DNA of 28,059 bases from an uncultured Clostridia bacterium (GTDB lineage: Bacteria > Bacillota > Clostridia > Oscillospirales > Acutalibacteraceae): contig CALEIS010000097.1 in NCBI GenBank assembly GCA_937877675.1, positions 1 to 28,059 on the forward strand. The letters are read 5' to 3'. The position numbers and the translations under genes were made by a program. The notes below the pieces were generated by a model. The model ran no database searches. It worked only from the letters and a program-made list of their open reading frames with translations, and was not told the origin of the DNA. Below, in pieces: positions 1 to 8,145 of this stretch; position 1 is the first letter of the stretch; each line of letters opens with the position of its first letter.

Positions 1-199
1 AAGTTCCTAACTTTTCACCGTTTGGTGCAGTTTCTTTCTCTATAAATTGAAATCTAATTTTTGGGCCTAAGGGATTTTGCAAAGAATTTGCATATTCAAG
101 AATTTTTGACTTTACATCCTCTTCAACGGGACGTGAATCATAAGTTCTTACACTATATCTTTTATTGACTGTTTCACCAACTGAAAAACCTATATTCAT
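1..199 (-). CDS. Nitroreductase-like protein, N-terminal part (runs off the window)
   Basis: Open frame on the minus strand from ATG at 199 to the window edge, 66 codons visible. The N-terminus carries the K-R-Y-S-V-R-T-Y-D motif near residues 13-21. This is typical of the FMN-binding start of nitroreductase-family oxidoreductases, which use a flavin to transfer electrons from NAD(P)H to nitro, quinone or related acceptors. The following PVEED...ILEYA helix also fits. The start is supported by AGGTG six bases upstream and by a promoter at 219-247. It is separated from the next minus-strand operon by a terminator, so it is a single gene or the first of a new unit. The actual substrate cannot be told from this fragment. 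Confidence 0.6.
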   Translation of the reverse strand, partial: MNIGFSVGETVNKRYSVRTYDSRPVEEDVKSKILEYANSLQNPLGPKIRFQFIEKETAPNGEKLGT

Positions 200-218
200 A
201 TTTTTCACCTCAAGGATA

Positions 219-247
219 ATTTTATCATAGTATTATAGACTATTCAA
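219..247 (-). promoter_or_regulatory. Sigma-A type promoter of the nitroreductase-like gene
   Basis: On the minus strand, TTGAAT (247-242) is followed after 17 bp by TAAAAT (224-219), with an extended -10 TGA directly before it. It lies 20 bp upstream of the ATG at 199. Assignment is from consensus matching only. Confidence 0.5.
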
Positions 248-255
248 TCTATAAT

Positions 256-287
256 TTAAAAAGCTCGGTTTTCACCGAGCTTTTTAA
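256..287 (-). terminator. Rho-independent terminator after the five-gene operon
   Basis: A perfect 14-bp inverted repeat (256-269 and 274-287) with a 4-base loop. The GC core is AGCTCGGT/ACCGAGCT, flanked by A-runs and T-runs, so it can work on both strands. It sits just downstream of the minus-strand stop at 299. Confidence 0.85.
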
Positions 288-298
288 TGTGTAAAATC

Positions 299-1105
299 TT
301 ATTTTGCCAAGTCGCCAACTTCAAGCATAAAGCCACCGAGCTGTGCGCCAAATTCAGGGCCACCATCCATGATAAGACGGCCTGCTTTTGTTGCTTCAAG
401 CATATCGTCGATGCTCAAAAGGATTCCAAGTGCAGAATCAAGGTTGTTGAAACGAAGTGTGAAGAAAGGCATTGCTCTCTTGTATTCGCCACGACCTGCT
501 CTTGATTTACCTGCCTTAATACGAATGAAAGCAGCAACTTCAGGATGATTGTCAACTGCGAATGCGTAAACACGGTCAGGGCTCTTTGAAGTCCAATCCT
601 TAATTCCCTCATGTCCCAATTTATTGAGCTGACTGATACCACTTGAAAGGAGATAGAAGAAGCACTTAACCATAAGAGTTTTTGTTTCTTCATCCTTTGG
701 TGGCTCAGTAGCACCTGTGAGGGCTGAAAGTTTAAGGAGTGTCATAAGCATTGCTTTGAATGCTGCAAAATTCTTGAAAATACCCTTCATTTTTGGAAGA
801 GTAGCAGGGCCAATCTTGCCCTTGAAGAATGCATTCATTGCCTCAATAGTCTTGAATTCAAGTTCCACATTAGGAGCTTCGTGGATAGAATTGAGTTTTG
901 TTTCCCATTCGCCCTCTGTAATGATGAAATGTGTTGCATACTTTCCACCCTCTGCTTCAGGGTCAAGTGCACTAACCTGTAAAACAGTAGTGAGCTTGTC
1001 AAACTGTGCTTTGAGAGATGGAACATCAGTAGCAATAACTTTCAAAAGTGGCAATGCAGCATTGAAAAATATTTTAGATGCATAAAGTTCTTTTTGTTCG
1101 TGCAT
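299..1105 (-). CDS. SCP2-like (sterol/lipid-carrier fold) protein, last gene of operon
   Basis: 268 aa from ATG 1105. I prefer this start over a TTG at 1132 because AAAGAGAG lies 8 bp upstream of the ATG. No signal peptide. The chain reads as two SCP2-like modules: residues ~55-130 (strand-rich, then VELEFKTIEAMNAFFKGKI and a helical tail) and ~177-265 (AAFIRIKAGK..., MPFFTLRFNNLDSALGIL, GRLIMDGG, C-terminal helix). SCP2 folds bind hydrophobic ligands such as fatty acyl chains or sterols in a tunnel. It follows the transketolase C-half gene closely. Family assignment is by pattern and is moderately sure; the ligand is unknown. A second protein of the same design opens the operon. Confidence 0.65.
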   Translation of the reverse strand: MHEQKELYASKIFFNAALPLLKVIATDVPSLKAQFDKLTTVLQVSALDPEAEGGKYATHFIITEGEWETKLNSIHEAPNVELEFKTIEAMNAFFKGKIGPATLPKMKGIFKNFAAFKAMLMTLLKLSALTGATEPPKDEETKTLMVKCFFYLLSSGISQLNKLGHEGIKDWTSKSPDRVYAFAVDNHPEVAAFIRIKAGKSRAGRGEYKRAMPFFTLRFNNLDSALGILLSIDDMLEATKAGRLIMDGGPEFGAQLGGFMLEVGDLAK

Positions 1106-1138
1106 AATATCAACTCTCTTTCTGAACAACAAAGTGGA

Positions 1139-2146
1139 TTATACTTCGTCGTCCCAGTTGTCGTCTTCTTCAAAGTCTGCATTCATCATTTCACGAACTG
1201 CAGAAATAATACCATTAGAATCAATGCCAGCGTCTGACATAATGTCTTCCTGAAGACCAATCATAGCGAAGCCCTTATGACCGAGCATCTTGAATGCACA
1301 ACCCTTACCGTACTGAGCCATAACTTCAGCAACTGCTGAGCCAAGACCGCCTGTTACGAGATGGTCTTCAACTGTGATAATTCTTCTTGTGTCAGAAATT
1401 GCCTTCTGGATAGCCTCAACGTCGATTGGGCTGATTGTGTGCATATTAAGAACACGAACTGAAAGTCCGTCAGCATTCTTAAGGAATTTAGCAGCTTCAC
1501 GAGCCTGGAATACACAAGAACCACAAGCGATAACTGTGATATCTGTACCTTCGTGAACTTCTACTGCCTTACCAACTTCAAAGCCATAGTCCATGTTTTC
1601 ATAGAGAACACGGTCAAAACCACGGTTGATACGAATGTAGTAAGGACCAAAGTTATCATAAGCAGCGTTAACTGCGTTTGCTGTTTCAAAACCGTCAGCA
1701 GGAACGATAACTGTAAGGTTAGGCATTGCTCTTGTAATAGCAAGGTCAGTAATAGCATGGTGTGTTGAACCTGCCTGACCGAATGATGTACCTGAGTGAG
1801 TAGCAATAATCTTTGCATTAACATTCTGGTAGCAGATGTCTGTGTGAAGCTGGTCACAAGCACGCATTGATGTGAAAGCAGAGAAACCTGAAAGGAAAGG
1901 AATCATACCTGCTCTTGCCATACCTGCTGCAACACCGAACATATCCTGTTCAGCGATACCAACGTTGATAACTCTTTCAGGACAAACTTTTAAAACGTCA
2001 CCAAGTTTTGTTGATTTTGCAAGGTCAGCTGTGATAGCAACAACCTTAGGGTCTTTCATAATAATATCGGCAAGTGCCTTACCGTAAATTTCAGCTGTAG
2101 AAAGTGCAGTCTGGTCAACTGCTGTATAAACAAATCCGCCTGCCAT
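1139..2146 (-). CDS. Transketolase, C-terminal subunit (PYR and C-terminal domains)
   Basis: 335 aa. This is the pyrimidine-binding and C-terminal half of a split transketolase; with the N-half upstream it should make an active ThDP enzyme moving two-carbon ketol units. GIAEQDM at ~63-69 carries the catalytic glutamate (E66) that activates ThDP. GSTHHAITD at ~126-134 holds conserved histidines. The C-terminal domain contains a TVEDH...GGLGS motif near 275-290. It ends in an unusual acidic tail rich in E and D. The start codon lies 2 bp after the N-half stop, with an AAAGGAGGG ribosome site inside the upstream gene, so the two subunits are translationally linked. Split transketolases are common in Firmicutes and archaea. 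The substrate is not decided by sequence alone; see the operon finding. Confidence 0.93.
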   Translation of the reverse strand: MAGGFVYTAVDQTALSTAEIYGKALADIIMKDPKVVAITADLAKSTKLGDVLKVCPERVINVGIAEQDMFGVAAGMARAGMIPFLSGFSAFTSMRACDQLHTDICYQNVNAKIIATHSGTSFGQAGSTHHAITDLAITRAMPNLTVIVPADGFETANAVNAAYDNFGPYYIRINRGFDRVLYENMDYGFEVGKAVEVHEGTDITVIACGSCVFQAREAAKFLKNADGLSVRVLNMHTISPIDVEAIQKAISDTRRIITVEDHLVTGGLGSAVAEVMAQYGKGCAFKMLGHKGFAMIGLQEDIMSDAGIDSNGIISAVREMMNADFEEDDNWDDEV

Positions 2147-2148
2147 AA

Positions 2149-3030
2149 TTATTTACCCTCCTTTTCTGCTCTTGCAACTCTTGCTGCATAGTCTGCATCA
2201 AGTTCGTTATTGAACTTTTCAAAGAGTGCATCGTCAATTGCACCGTAGTGCCATGTGTAGTCGCCTTCGATTGACTTGATACCAGCACCCTTCTTTGTAT
2301 CCATAAGAATACATGTAGGAGCCTGTGGTTCTTTTGCTCTTTCAATAGCAACGTCAATAGCGTCACAGAGTTCACCAATGTTGTTACCGTCAACAACGAT
2401 TGTGTTGAAGCCGAATGCTGTCATCTTGTCAGCAAGTGGTTCAAGCTTCATAACATCTTCTGTGTTACCGTCAATCATGTTGTGGTTTCTGTCGATGAAT
2501 ACGATACAGTTAGAAAGGTTGTAGTGGTTGATTGTCATAAATCCTTCCCAACATGAACCTTCGCCAAGCTCACCGTCACCAGTAACTACATATGTAAGGA
2601 AATCTTTATTCTGAAGTCTTGCTGCAAGTGCTGTACCTGCTGCGATTGATGGACCATGACCAAGAGAACCTGTTGAAGCGTCAACGCCTACAACTTTGTT
2701 TGAGTCAAGGTGCATACCCATTTTTGAACCTGAAAGGTTGAAAGATTTAAGCATTTCAACTGGGTTGAAGCCCTTGTCACAAAGAACAGGAGCATAAGCA
2801 ATAGCTGCGTGACCCTTTGAAAGAATAAATCTGTCACGGTCGTCCCATTGTGGTTCGTCAACCTTGATATTGAGATATTTGTGATAAAGAACTGTGAGAA
2901 GGTCCATAACACTCATACCGCCACCGAAATGTCCGCTACCTGCCCAAACTGTTGTCTGAACGCAGAGTTTACGGAGTTCAAGGGCTTTTTTCTCGAGTGC
3001 AAGCCATTCTGCTTTTGATAAATTAGCCAT
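2149..3030 (-). CDS. Transketolase, N-terminal (ThDP-binding) subunit
   Basis: 293 aa. Family hallmarks are in order: GSGHFGG at ~31-37 (catalytic-site histidine), SKGHAA at 71-76, GSLGHG at ~121-126, and the ThDP/Mg motif that starts with GDGELGEG at 151-158 and continues to IDRNHN at ~179-184. The length is right for the PP domain of a split transketolase. The start is supported by TGGAGGG upstream of the ATG. It is separated from the aminotransferase gene by 63 bp holding a hairpin, the largest gap in this operon. It should dimerise with the C-half to form a ThDP-dependent ketol-transferase. The donor and acceptor could be pentose phosphates or an operon-specific substrate. Confidence 0.93.
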   Translation of the reverse strand: MANLSKAEWLALEKKALELRKLCVQTTVWAGSGHFGGGMSVMDLLTVLYHKYLNIKVDEPQWDDRDRFILSKGHAAIAYAPVLCDKGFNPVEMLKSFNLSGSKMGMHLDSNKVVGVDASTGSLGHGPSIAAGTALAARLQNKDFLTYVVTGDGELGEGSCWEGFMTINHYNLSNCIVFIDRNHNMIDGNTEDVMKLEPLADKMTAFGFNTIVVDGNNIGELCDAIDVAIERAKEPQAPTCILMDTKKGAGIKSIEGDYTWHYGAIDDALFEKFNNELDADYAARVARAEKEGK

Positions 3031-3060
3031 AATTTTCCCTCCAAGAAAAATTTTATTAGA

Positions 3061-3080
3061 AGTGAAGTCCCTACTTCACT
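3061..3080 (-). other. Intercistronic hairpin inside the five-gene operon
   Basis: Perfect 8-bp inverted repeat AGTGAAGT/ACTTCACT around a 4-base loop, between the aminotransferase and transketolase genes. There is no direct U-run after it on the minus strand, so it is more like an RNA processing or stability element, or a weak attenuator, than a full terminator. Confidence 0.5.
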
Positions 3081-3093
3081 ATAATTTGTTTAA

Positions 3094-4359
3094 TTATTTA
3101 AGTTCAGGGTGATTCTTTGCAACTGCTGCAAAAGCATCTTCCGCAATATCAATAGATAACTTGATGTCATCTTCTGTAAGAGATGCGTTGATGAAATGGT
3201 TATGGTGAGATGTAATAAACAAACCACGGTTAACACATTCTGCAACCCATTCCTGATGGAGCATAAGGTTATCATCGTTAGCTATTCTTAAATAGAAGAG
3301 TGCTGGTTCACCTGAAACTCTGAGGTCAAAGCCGTGCTCTGCACCTGCTTTCTTGAAACCATCTGTAACCATTGTGCCAAGACGACGGAACATTGTTGGT
3401 GTGTCAAGAGCCTTCATTTTGTTGATACAAGCGATACATGCTGCGAAAGGAACAGCACTCATCCAGTATGAACCTGTGTATGTGATACCTGAAACAGTAG
3501 CTTTCATGTGTTCGCCACCGCAAAGTGCTGACATATTGTAGCCGTTTGCAAGAGCTTTACAGAAGCAGATAAGGTCTGCCTTGAAGCCATAGTAGTGGTC
3601 AGAACCTGCAAGGTCAAGACGGAAACCTGCACGAACGTCGTCGATGATGAGAACTGCACCGTGGTCGTCACACCATTTACGAACTGATTGCCAGTATTCT
3701 TTAGAAGCTGGTTCGTTGTCTTTGAAGTTACCGTGGTCATATGGCTGTGCGATAATACCAGCAATATCACCATTGTTATCGTCGTATGCCTTTTGAATTG
3801 CATCAAGGTCAAACCAAGGAACGATAATGTTGTTAGCTACGTCTTCAGGAGTAATACCTGGGTAGTCAATTTTCTGTGCCCATGGGAAATCTCCGTGGTA
3901 GTAGTATTTCAAGAAGATAATCTTCTTTTTATGTGTATGTGCTCTTGCAGCCATTGTAGCAAGAGTTGTTGTGTCTGAACCATTCTTGCAGAAGAAAGCC
4001 CAGTCAGCAGAAGCAACTGTATCAACAAGTGTTTCTGCACATTCAACCATAACTTTTCCAGGTGCAGTAACGCAGTTGCCAAGCTTTAACTGCTTCATAG
4101 CAGCAGCGTCAACGTCAGGGTCATTGTAACCTAAAACGTTAGGACCATAAGCACACATATAGTCAATGTATTTGTTACCGTCAACGTCCCAGAAGTATGA
4201 ACCCTGTGCTTTCTCTGAGAAAGAAGGCCATCTGTTAACAGGAATCCACTGACCTTCTGCAGGGCCTAAGTGACCATAAATACCGCCTGGAATAACCTGT
4301 GTTGCACGGTTAAACATCTCACGGCTTTTTGTTGTGTTATATAATGGGAATTTACTCAT
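3094..4359 (-). CDS. PLP class III aminotransferase (glutamate-1-semialdehyde aminomutase-like)
   Basis: 421 aa, standard length for fold-type I class III enzymes. Visible features: phosphate-cup motif NGSDTT at 126-131; YYYHGDFPWA at ~152-161; PLP-ring aspartate in LIIDDVRAGFR (D240); likely Schiff-base lysine K268 in FCKALANGYNMSALCG; YTGSYWMS at ~294-301. The C-terminal TEDDI...AEDAF resembles the glutamate-1-semialdehyde aminomutase group. The gene starts 14 bp after the first SCP2-like gene, with TAAGGAGGAC as ribosome site. No heme-pathway genes are nearby, and linkage to a transketolase and lipid-carrier folds argues for transamination of a keto-sugar or keto-lipid intermediate rather than tetrapyrrole synthesis. 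The family is firm; the substrate is inference. Confidence 0.88.
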   Translation of the reverse strand: MSKFPLYNTTKSREMFNRATQVIPGGIYGHLGPAEGQWIPVNRWPSFSEKAQGSYFWDVDGNKYIDYMCAYGPNVLGYNDPDVDAAAMKQLKLGNCVTAPGKVMVECAETLVDTVASADWAFFCKNGSDTTTLATMAARAHTHKKKIIFLKYYYHGDFPWAQKIDYPGITPEDVANNIIVPWFDLDAIQKAYDDNNGDIAGIIAQPYDHGNFKDNEPASKEYWQSVRKWCDDHGAVLIIDDVRAGFRLDLAGSDHYYGFKADLICFCKALANGYNMSALCGGEHMKATVSGITYTGSYWMSAVPFAACIACINKMKALDTPTMFRRLGTMVTDGFKKAGAEHGFDLRVSGEPALFYLRIANDDNLMLHQEWVAECVNRGLFITSHHNHFINASLTEDDIKLSIDIAEDAFAAVAKNHPELK

Positions 4360-4373
4360 TTTAATTGTCCTCC

Positions 4374-5138
4374 TTATGCAAGATACAATGCAACTCTGTC
4401 AAGGATACGGTTTACATTATCAACCATTGAGATAAGGCCACGGATTGTGATGTTACCGTTACCAACATGGTCGATTGAGTTAACTGTACCTGCGAAAAGA
4501 GCATTTGCAAGTTCAAGGTCACAGAATTCCATAATTGCACGAGGCTTATCAGTACCCTGTTTAATTGTGATAAGACGATTGTTCTTTACACGGATTGTAG
4601 CATAAACAGTGTCTTTAATGCTAATCTGAATGTCACCGTCAGCGATGTTTGATGCACTGAATTTACCGATAGCATCCTGATTACCAATCTGAGAAATTGC
4701 AACAGAAACTGTGTAGAATGTGCAAAGTGTGTTAAGACGGAAGAAATCAGGGTCCTTTAATGCTTCTGCAGATGGACGCATAACTTCTGTAAGTCTGTCT
4801 GTAAGAGCAGTGAAAGTCTTTAAAAGGAAGCTAACCTTTGTAAGACCCTTTGTTGGAATAGGAGTAACTACACCATCAATGATTTTATTGAATTTTTCGC
4901 AAGAGGATACTGGAATTTTAATATCGCAGTTGCTGTTGACGCCATCTTCCATACGGCATCCGTTTTTAGAGAATGTGAGTGTTGCACTTGGACCATTCTT
5001 AACATCGAAAGCCAATGAAATTGGATTTTCAAGAGTTGAAATAATTTCTTTAGCCTTGTCGTCAAGTTCACAAAGGTTTTCCAATGTGCCGAGAACAGCG
5101 TACATATTTATGTAAGCCAATGTTCTTGAGTCAGTCAT
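4374..5138 (-). CDS. Tandem SCP2-like protein, first gene of operon
   Basis: 254 aa, no signal peptide. Two alignable modules are visible: residues ~38-120 (PISLAFDVKN, SATLTFSKNG, CDIKIPVSSCEKFNKIIDG, then a helix) and ~168-253 (QISIKDTVYATIRVKNNR, AIMEFCDLELANALFAG, GNITIRGLISMVDNVNRIL). Both follow the SCP2 plan of strands, a [LIV]-x-[FC]-x-D/S-x-[EL] turn, then a G-rich loop and a terminal helix. SCP2 domains bind acyl or sterol-like ligands. AAGGAGGAG sits before the ATG. It opens the operon; the fifth gene encodes a similarly built protein. Hydrophobic ligand binding is inferred from the fold, and no ligand can be named. Confidence 0.65.
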   Translation of the reverse strand: MTDSRTLAYINMYAVLGTLENLCELDDKAKEIISTLENPISLAFDVKNGPSATLTFSKNGCRMEDGVNSNCDIKIPVSSCEKFNKIIDGVVTPIPTKGLTKVSFLLKTFTALTDRLTEVMRPSAEALKDPDFFRLNTLCTFYTVSVAISQIGNQDAIGKFSASNIADGDIQISIKDTVYATIRVKNNRLITIKQGTDKPRAIMEFCDLELANALFAGTVNSIDHVGNGNITIRGLISMVDNVNRILDRVALYLA

Positions 5139-5199
5139 CTGAACTCCTCCTTAATCATTTTTAAAGTATAACTAAATTAAGAAATTTATATACATATTA

Positions 5200-5228
5200 A
5201 GAATATCAAAAAAACTTATGTAAATCAA
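5200..5228 (-). promoter_or_regulatory. Candidate promoter of the five-gene operon
   Basis: Minus-strand TTGATT (5228-5223), 17-bp spacer, TATTCT (5205-5200), about 60 bp upstream of the first ATG at 5138. Each box matches consensus at four of six bases, so this is only a candidate. Spacing and position are good. Confidence 0.35.
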
Positions 5229-5279
5229 GGAAAAACCTCAAATTTTTCACAAAAAGTTAATGATTTTTTTGAAGTTATA

Positions 5280-5288
5280 TGTTATAAT
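5280..5288 (+). promoter_or_regulatory. Extended -10 promoter upstream of secA
   Basis: TGTTATAAT is a perfect extended -10 element (TG, one base, TATAAT), 93 bp before the secA ATG. No good -35 box is seen at 17 bp, as is usual for extended -10 promoters. The long leader up to 5381 holds no clear riboswitch or SecM-like upstream peptide. Confidence 0.55.
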
Positions 5289-5381
5289 GTAACCATTATA
5301 TAATGGGTTGGTTTAAGCAAATGTCAAAATGCTTGAAAAACTCCTTTGAAATGACAAAAATCTGAAAGGATAGATATAAAA

Positions 5382-8111
5382 ATGTCGTTATTTAAAAAGT
5401 TGTTCGGTGACTATTCATCACGAGAAATCAAGAGAATAATTCCGATACAAAAACAAGTTTTAGCATTGGAAGAAGAATATAAAGCTCTTACTGATGCCCA
5501 ACTTCAGGCTAAGACTCCAGAATTTAAAGAAAGACTTGAAAATGGTGAAACACTTGATGATATTTTGCCAGAAGCATTTGCTGCTTGTCGTGAAGCATCT
5601 GCTCGTGTTCTTAATATGCGTCATTTCCCTGTACAGATTATCGGTGGTATCGTTCTTCATCAGGGACGAATTGCTGAAATGAGAACAGGTGAAGGTAAAA
5701 CTCTTGTTGCAACACTTCCTGCATACCTTAATGCACTTTCAGGCAGAGGTGTTCACGTTGTTACAGTTAATGATTATCTTGCTCGTCGTGACTCTGAGTG
5801 GATGGGTAAGCTTTATCGTTTTATGGGTCTTTCAGTTGGTCTTATTGTTCATGACCTTGATGGTGAACAAAGACGAGAAGCTTATGCTTGTGACATCACA
5901 TATGGTACAAATAACGAAATGGGATTTGACTATCTTCGTGACAATATGGTTATCTATGCAGAACAAAGAGTTCAGCGTGGTCACAACTTTGCAATCGTGG
6001 ACGAAGTTGACTCAATCCTTATCGACGAAGCTAGAACACCTCTTATCATTTCAGGTATGGGGGATAAATCTAACGAACTTTACAAGGTAGCAAATGATTT
6101 TGCAAAACGCCTTAAAATGTATCGTGTAAAGGAGATTGACTCAAAACAAGGTGTTGAAGGCGTTGTTCCTGAAGAATATGACTATGTTGTTGACGAAAAG
6201 GGAAGAACTGCTTCTTTAACACAGAGTGGTATTAAAAAAGCAGAAAAAGCATTTGGTGTTGAAAACCTTGCTGATGTTGAAAACCTTACTCTCCAACATC
6301 ACCTTGACCTTGCAATTAAGGCTCTCGGTGTTATGAAACGTGATGTTGACTATGTTGTTAAAGACGGTCAGGTGCTTATCGTTGACGAATTCACAGGCCG
6401 TATTATGATTGGTCGTCGCTATTCTGACGGTCTTCATCAGGCTATTGAAGCAAAAGAAAATGTTAAGGTTGAAAGAGAGTCAAAGACTCTTGCTACAATC
6501 ACTTTCCAGAACTATTTCCGTCAGTACTCAAAGCTTTCAGGTATGACTGGTACTGCGATGACAGAAAGTGGCGAATTCCAGGAAATTTATAGCCTTGATG
6601 TTATTGAAATTCCAACAAATAAACCAATGATTCGTCTTGATGAAGATGATGTTCTCTACAAAACAGAGGCAGTTAAATTCAATGCGATTATTGAGCAGAT
6701 TAAAGAGTGTAACAAAAAGGGACAACCTGTTCTTGTTGGTACAACAAACATTGAAAAGAGTGAACTTTTAAGCAAGGCACTCCGTAAAGCAGGAATCAAG
6801 CACAATGTGCTTAATGCTAAATTCCACGAAAAGGAAGCAGAAATAGTAGCTCAGGCAGGTGCATTAGGCGCTGTTACAATTGCTACAAACATGGCAGGTC
6901 GTGGTACTGACATAATCCTTGGTGGTAACCCTGAATATATGGCAAAAGCCGAGATGAGAAGACTTGAATTCTCTGAAGAGCTTATTGCTGAAGCAACAGG
7001 TTTTGCTGAAACTGACAATACTGATATTATCGAAGCAAGAAACACATATCGTGAGCTTGAAAAGAAATACAAGGAACAGTTAAAAGATGAGGCAGATAAA
7101 GTGCGTGAAGCAGGTGGTTTGTTCATCATCGGTACTGAGCGTCACGAATCACGTCGAATTGACAACCAGTTGCGTGGTCGTGCAGGTCGTCAGGGTGACC
7201 CAGGTCGTAGTAAATTCTATCTTTCAGCGGAAGATGAATTGTTAAGACTCTTTGCAGGTGACCGTTTCTACAATATTCTTGATGCGTTTAAGAGTGCTGC
7301 AGAACTTCCTATCGAAGCAAAAATCTTCTCAAGCACAATTGAAAATGCACAGAAAAAGGTTGAAGGAAATAACTTTGCTGCCCGTCGTAATGTTCTTCGT
7401 TTTGACGACGTAATGAACGAACAGAGAAAGAAGATTTACGAACAGCGTAATCAGGTTCTCGATGGATATGACATTCATGCTGCAATTCTTAAGATGTTTG
7501 ACGGATATTTTGAGGAAACAGTTGATTTCTACTGTCCTGCATCACAGTCACCGGATGATTGGAACAGAGCAGGACTTATCAGCAAACTTAAATATCTTGC
7601 AGAAGATGGTCTTGAAGATAAGTTTGATACAAATGAAGAATACAGAGATTATTTCTATAACAAGGCTATGGATATTTACAATGCTAAGTCAGAGGAATAT
7701 GGCGAAAGAATAATGTCTGAACTTGAAAGAAAAGTTCTTTTGCGTAATGTTGACCAGCGTTGGATGGACCACCTTGATGCTATGGAAGAGTTAAAGCGTG
7801 GTATTTATCTTCGTTCATATGCTCAACACGACCCAGTTGTTGCATTCCGTATGGAAAGTTTTGATATGTTTGACGAAATGACATCACTTATCCGTGAAGG
7901 TACAGTTACAACTCTTACAGTTTTCAGATTGAAGAGTGAAGAGGATGTTAAGCGTGAGCAGACAGCAAAAATTACTGCAACAAGTGGTGCAACTGACGGA
8001 AGCGATAAAAAGCAACCAGTCAGAAAGGGTCAAAAAGTAGGTAGAAATGACCCTTGTCCATGTGGTAGCGGTAAAAAATATAAGAAATGCTGTGGAGCAA
8101 ACGAAGAATAA
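5382..8111 (+). CDS. secA: Preprotein translocase ATPase SecA
   Basis: 909 aa. SecA is the ATP-driven motor that pushes unfolded preproteins through SecYEG. Motifs: Walker A MRTGEGKT at 100-107, DEVD box in IVDEVDSILIDEARTP at ~205-220, a preprotein cross-linking region (~225-375), second helicase domain with TNMAGRGTDI, QLRGRAGRQGDPG and FDDVMN, and a C-terminal zinc-binding SEC-C tail DPCPCGSGKKYKKCCG. GAAAGGA lies ~12 bp before the ATG. The full-length frame has no breaks. It is divergent from the five-gene operon and is followed after 34 bp by a zinc-ribbon membrane protein gene, so they are likely co-transcribed. Confidence 0.98.
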   Translation: MSLFKKLFGDYSSREIKRIIPIQKQVLALEEEYKALTDAQLQAKTPEFKERLENGETLDDILPEAFAACREASARVLNMRHFPVQIIGGIVLHQGRIAEMRTGEGKTLVATLPAYLNALSGRGVHVVTVNDYLARRDSEWMGKLYRFMGLSVGLIVHDLDGEQRREAYACDITYGTNNEMGFDYLRDNMVIYAEQRVQRGHNFAIVDEVDSILIDEARTPLIISGMGDKSNELYKVANDFAKRLKMYRVKEIDSKQGVEGVVPEEYDYVVDEKGRTASLTQSGIKKAEKAFGVENLADVENLTLQHHLDLAIKALGVMKRDVDYVVKDGQVLIVDEFTGRIMIGRRYSDGLHQAIEAKENVKVERESKTLATITFQNYFRQYSKLSGMTGTAMTESGEFQEIYSLDVIEIPTNKPMIRLDEDDVLYKTEAVKFNAIIEQIKECNKKGQPVLVGTTNIEKSELLSKALRKAGIKHNVLNAKFHEKEAEIVAQAGALGAVTIATNMAGRGTDIILGGNPEYMAKAEMRRLEFSEELIAEATGFAETDNTDIIEARNTYRELEKKYKEQLKDEADKVREAGGLFIIGTERHESRRIDNQLRGRAGRQGDPGRSKFYLSAEDELLRLFAGDRFYNILDAFKSAAELPIEAKIFSSTIENAQKKVEGNNFAARRNVLRFDDVMNEQRKKIYEQRNQVLDGYDIHAAILKMFDGYFEETVDFYCPASQSPDDWNRAGLISKLKYLAEDGLEDKFDTNEEYRDYFYNKAMDIYNAKSEEYGERIMSELERKVLLRNVDQRWMDHLDAMEELKRGIYLRSYAQHDPVVAFRMESFDMFDEMTSLIREGTVTTLTVFRLKSEEDVKREQTAKITATSGATDGSDKKQPVRKGQKVGRNDPCPCGSGKKYKKCCGANEE

Positions 8112-8145
8112 TTTGTTATTATAACAATCCAAAGGAGGATTAACC

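Noticed and set aside
717..1085. Plus-strand open frame of 122 codons
   Set aside because: It is wholly antisense to the SCP2-like gene, has no ribosome site, and its protein composition looks like a reverse-frame shadow.
5289..5381. Riboswitch or SecM-like leader before secA
   Set aside because: No conserved aptamer, arrest-peptide frame or terminator pair was found in this 93-bp leader.
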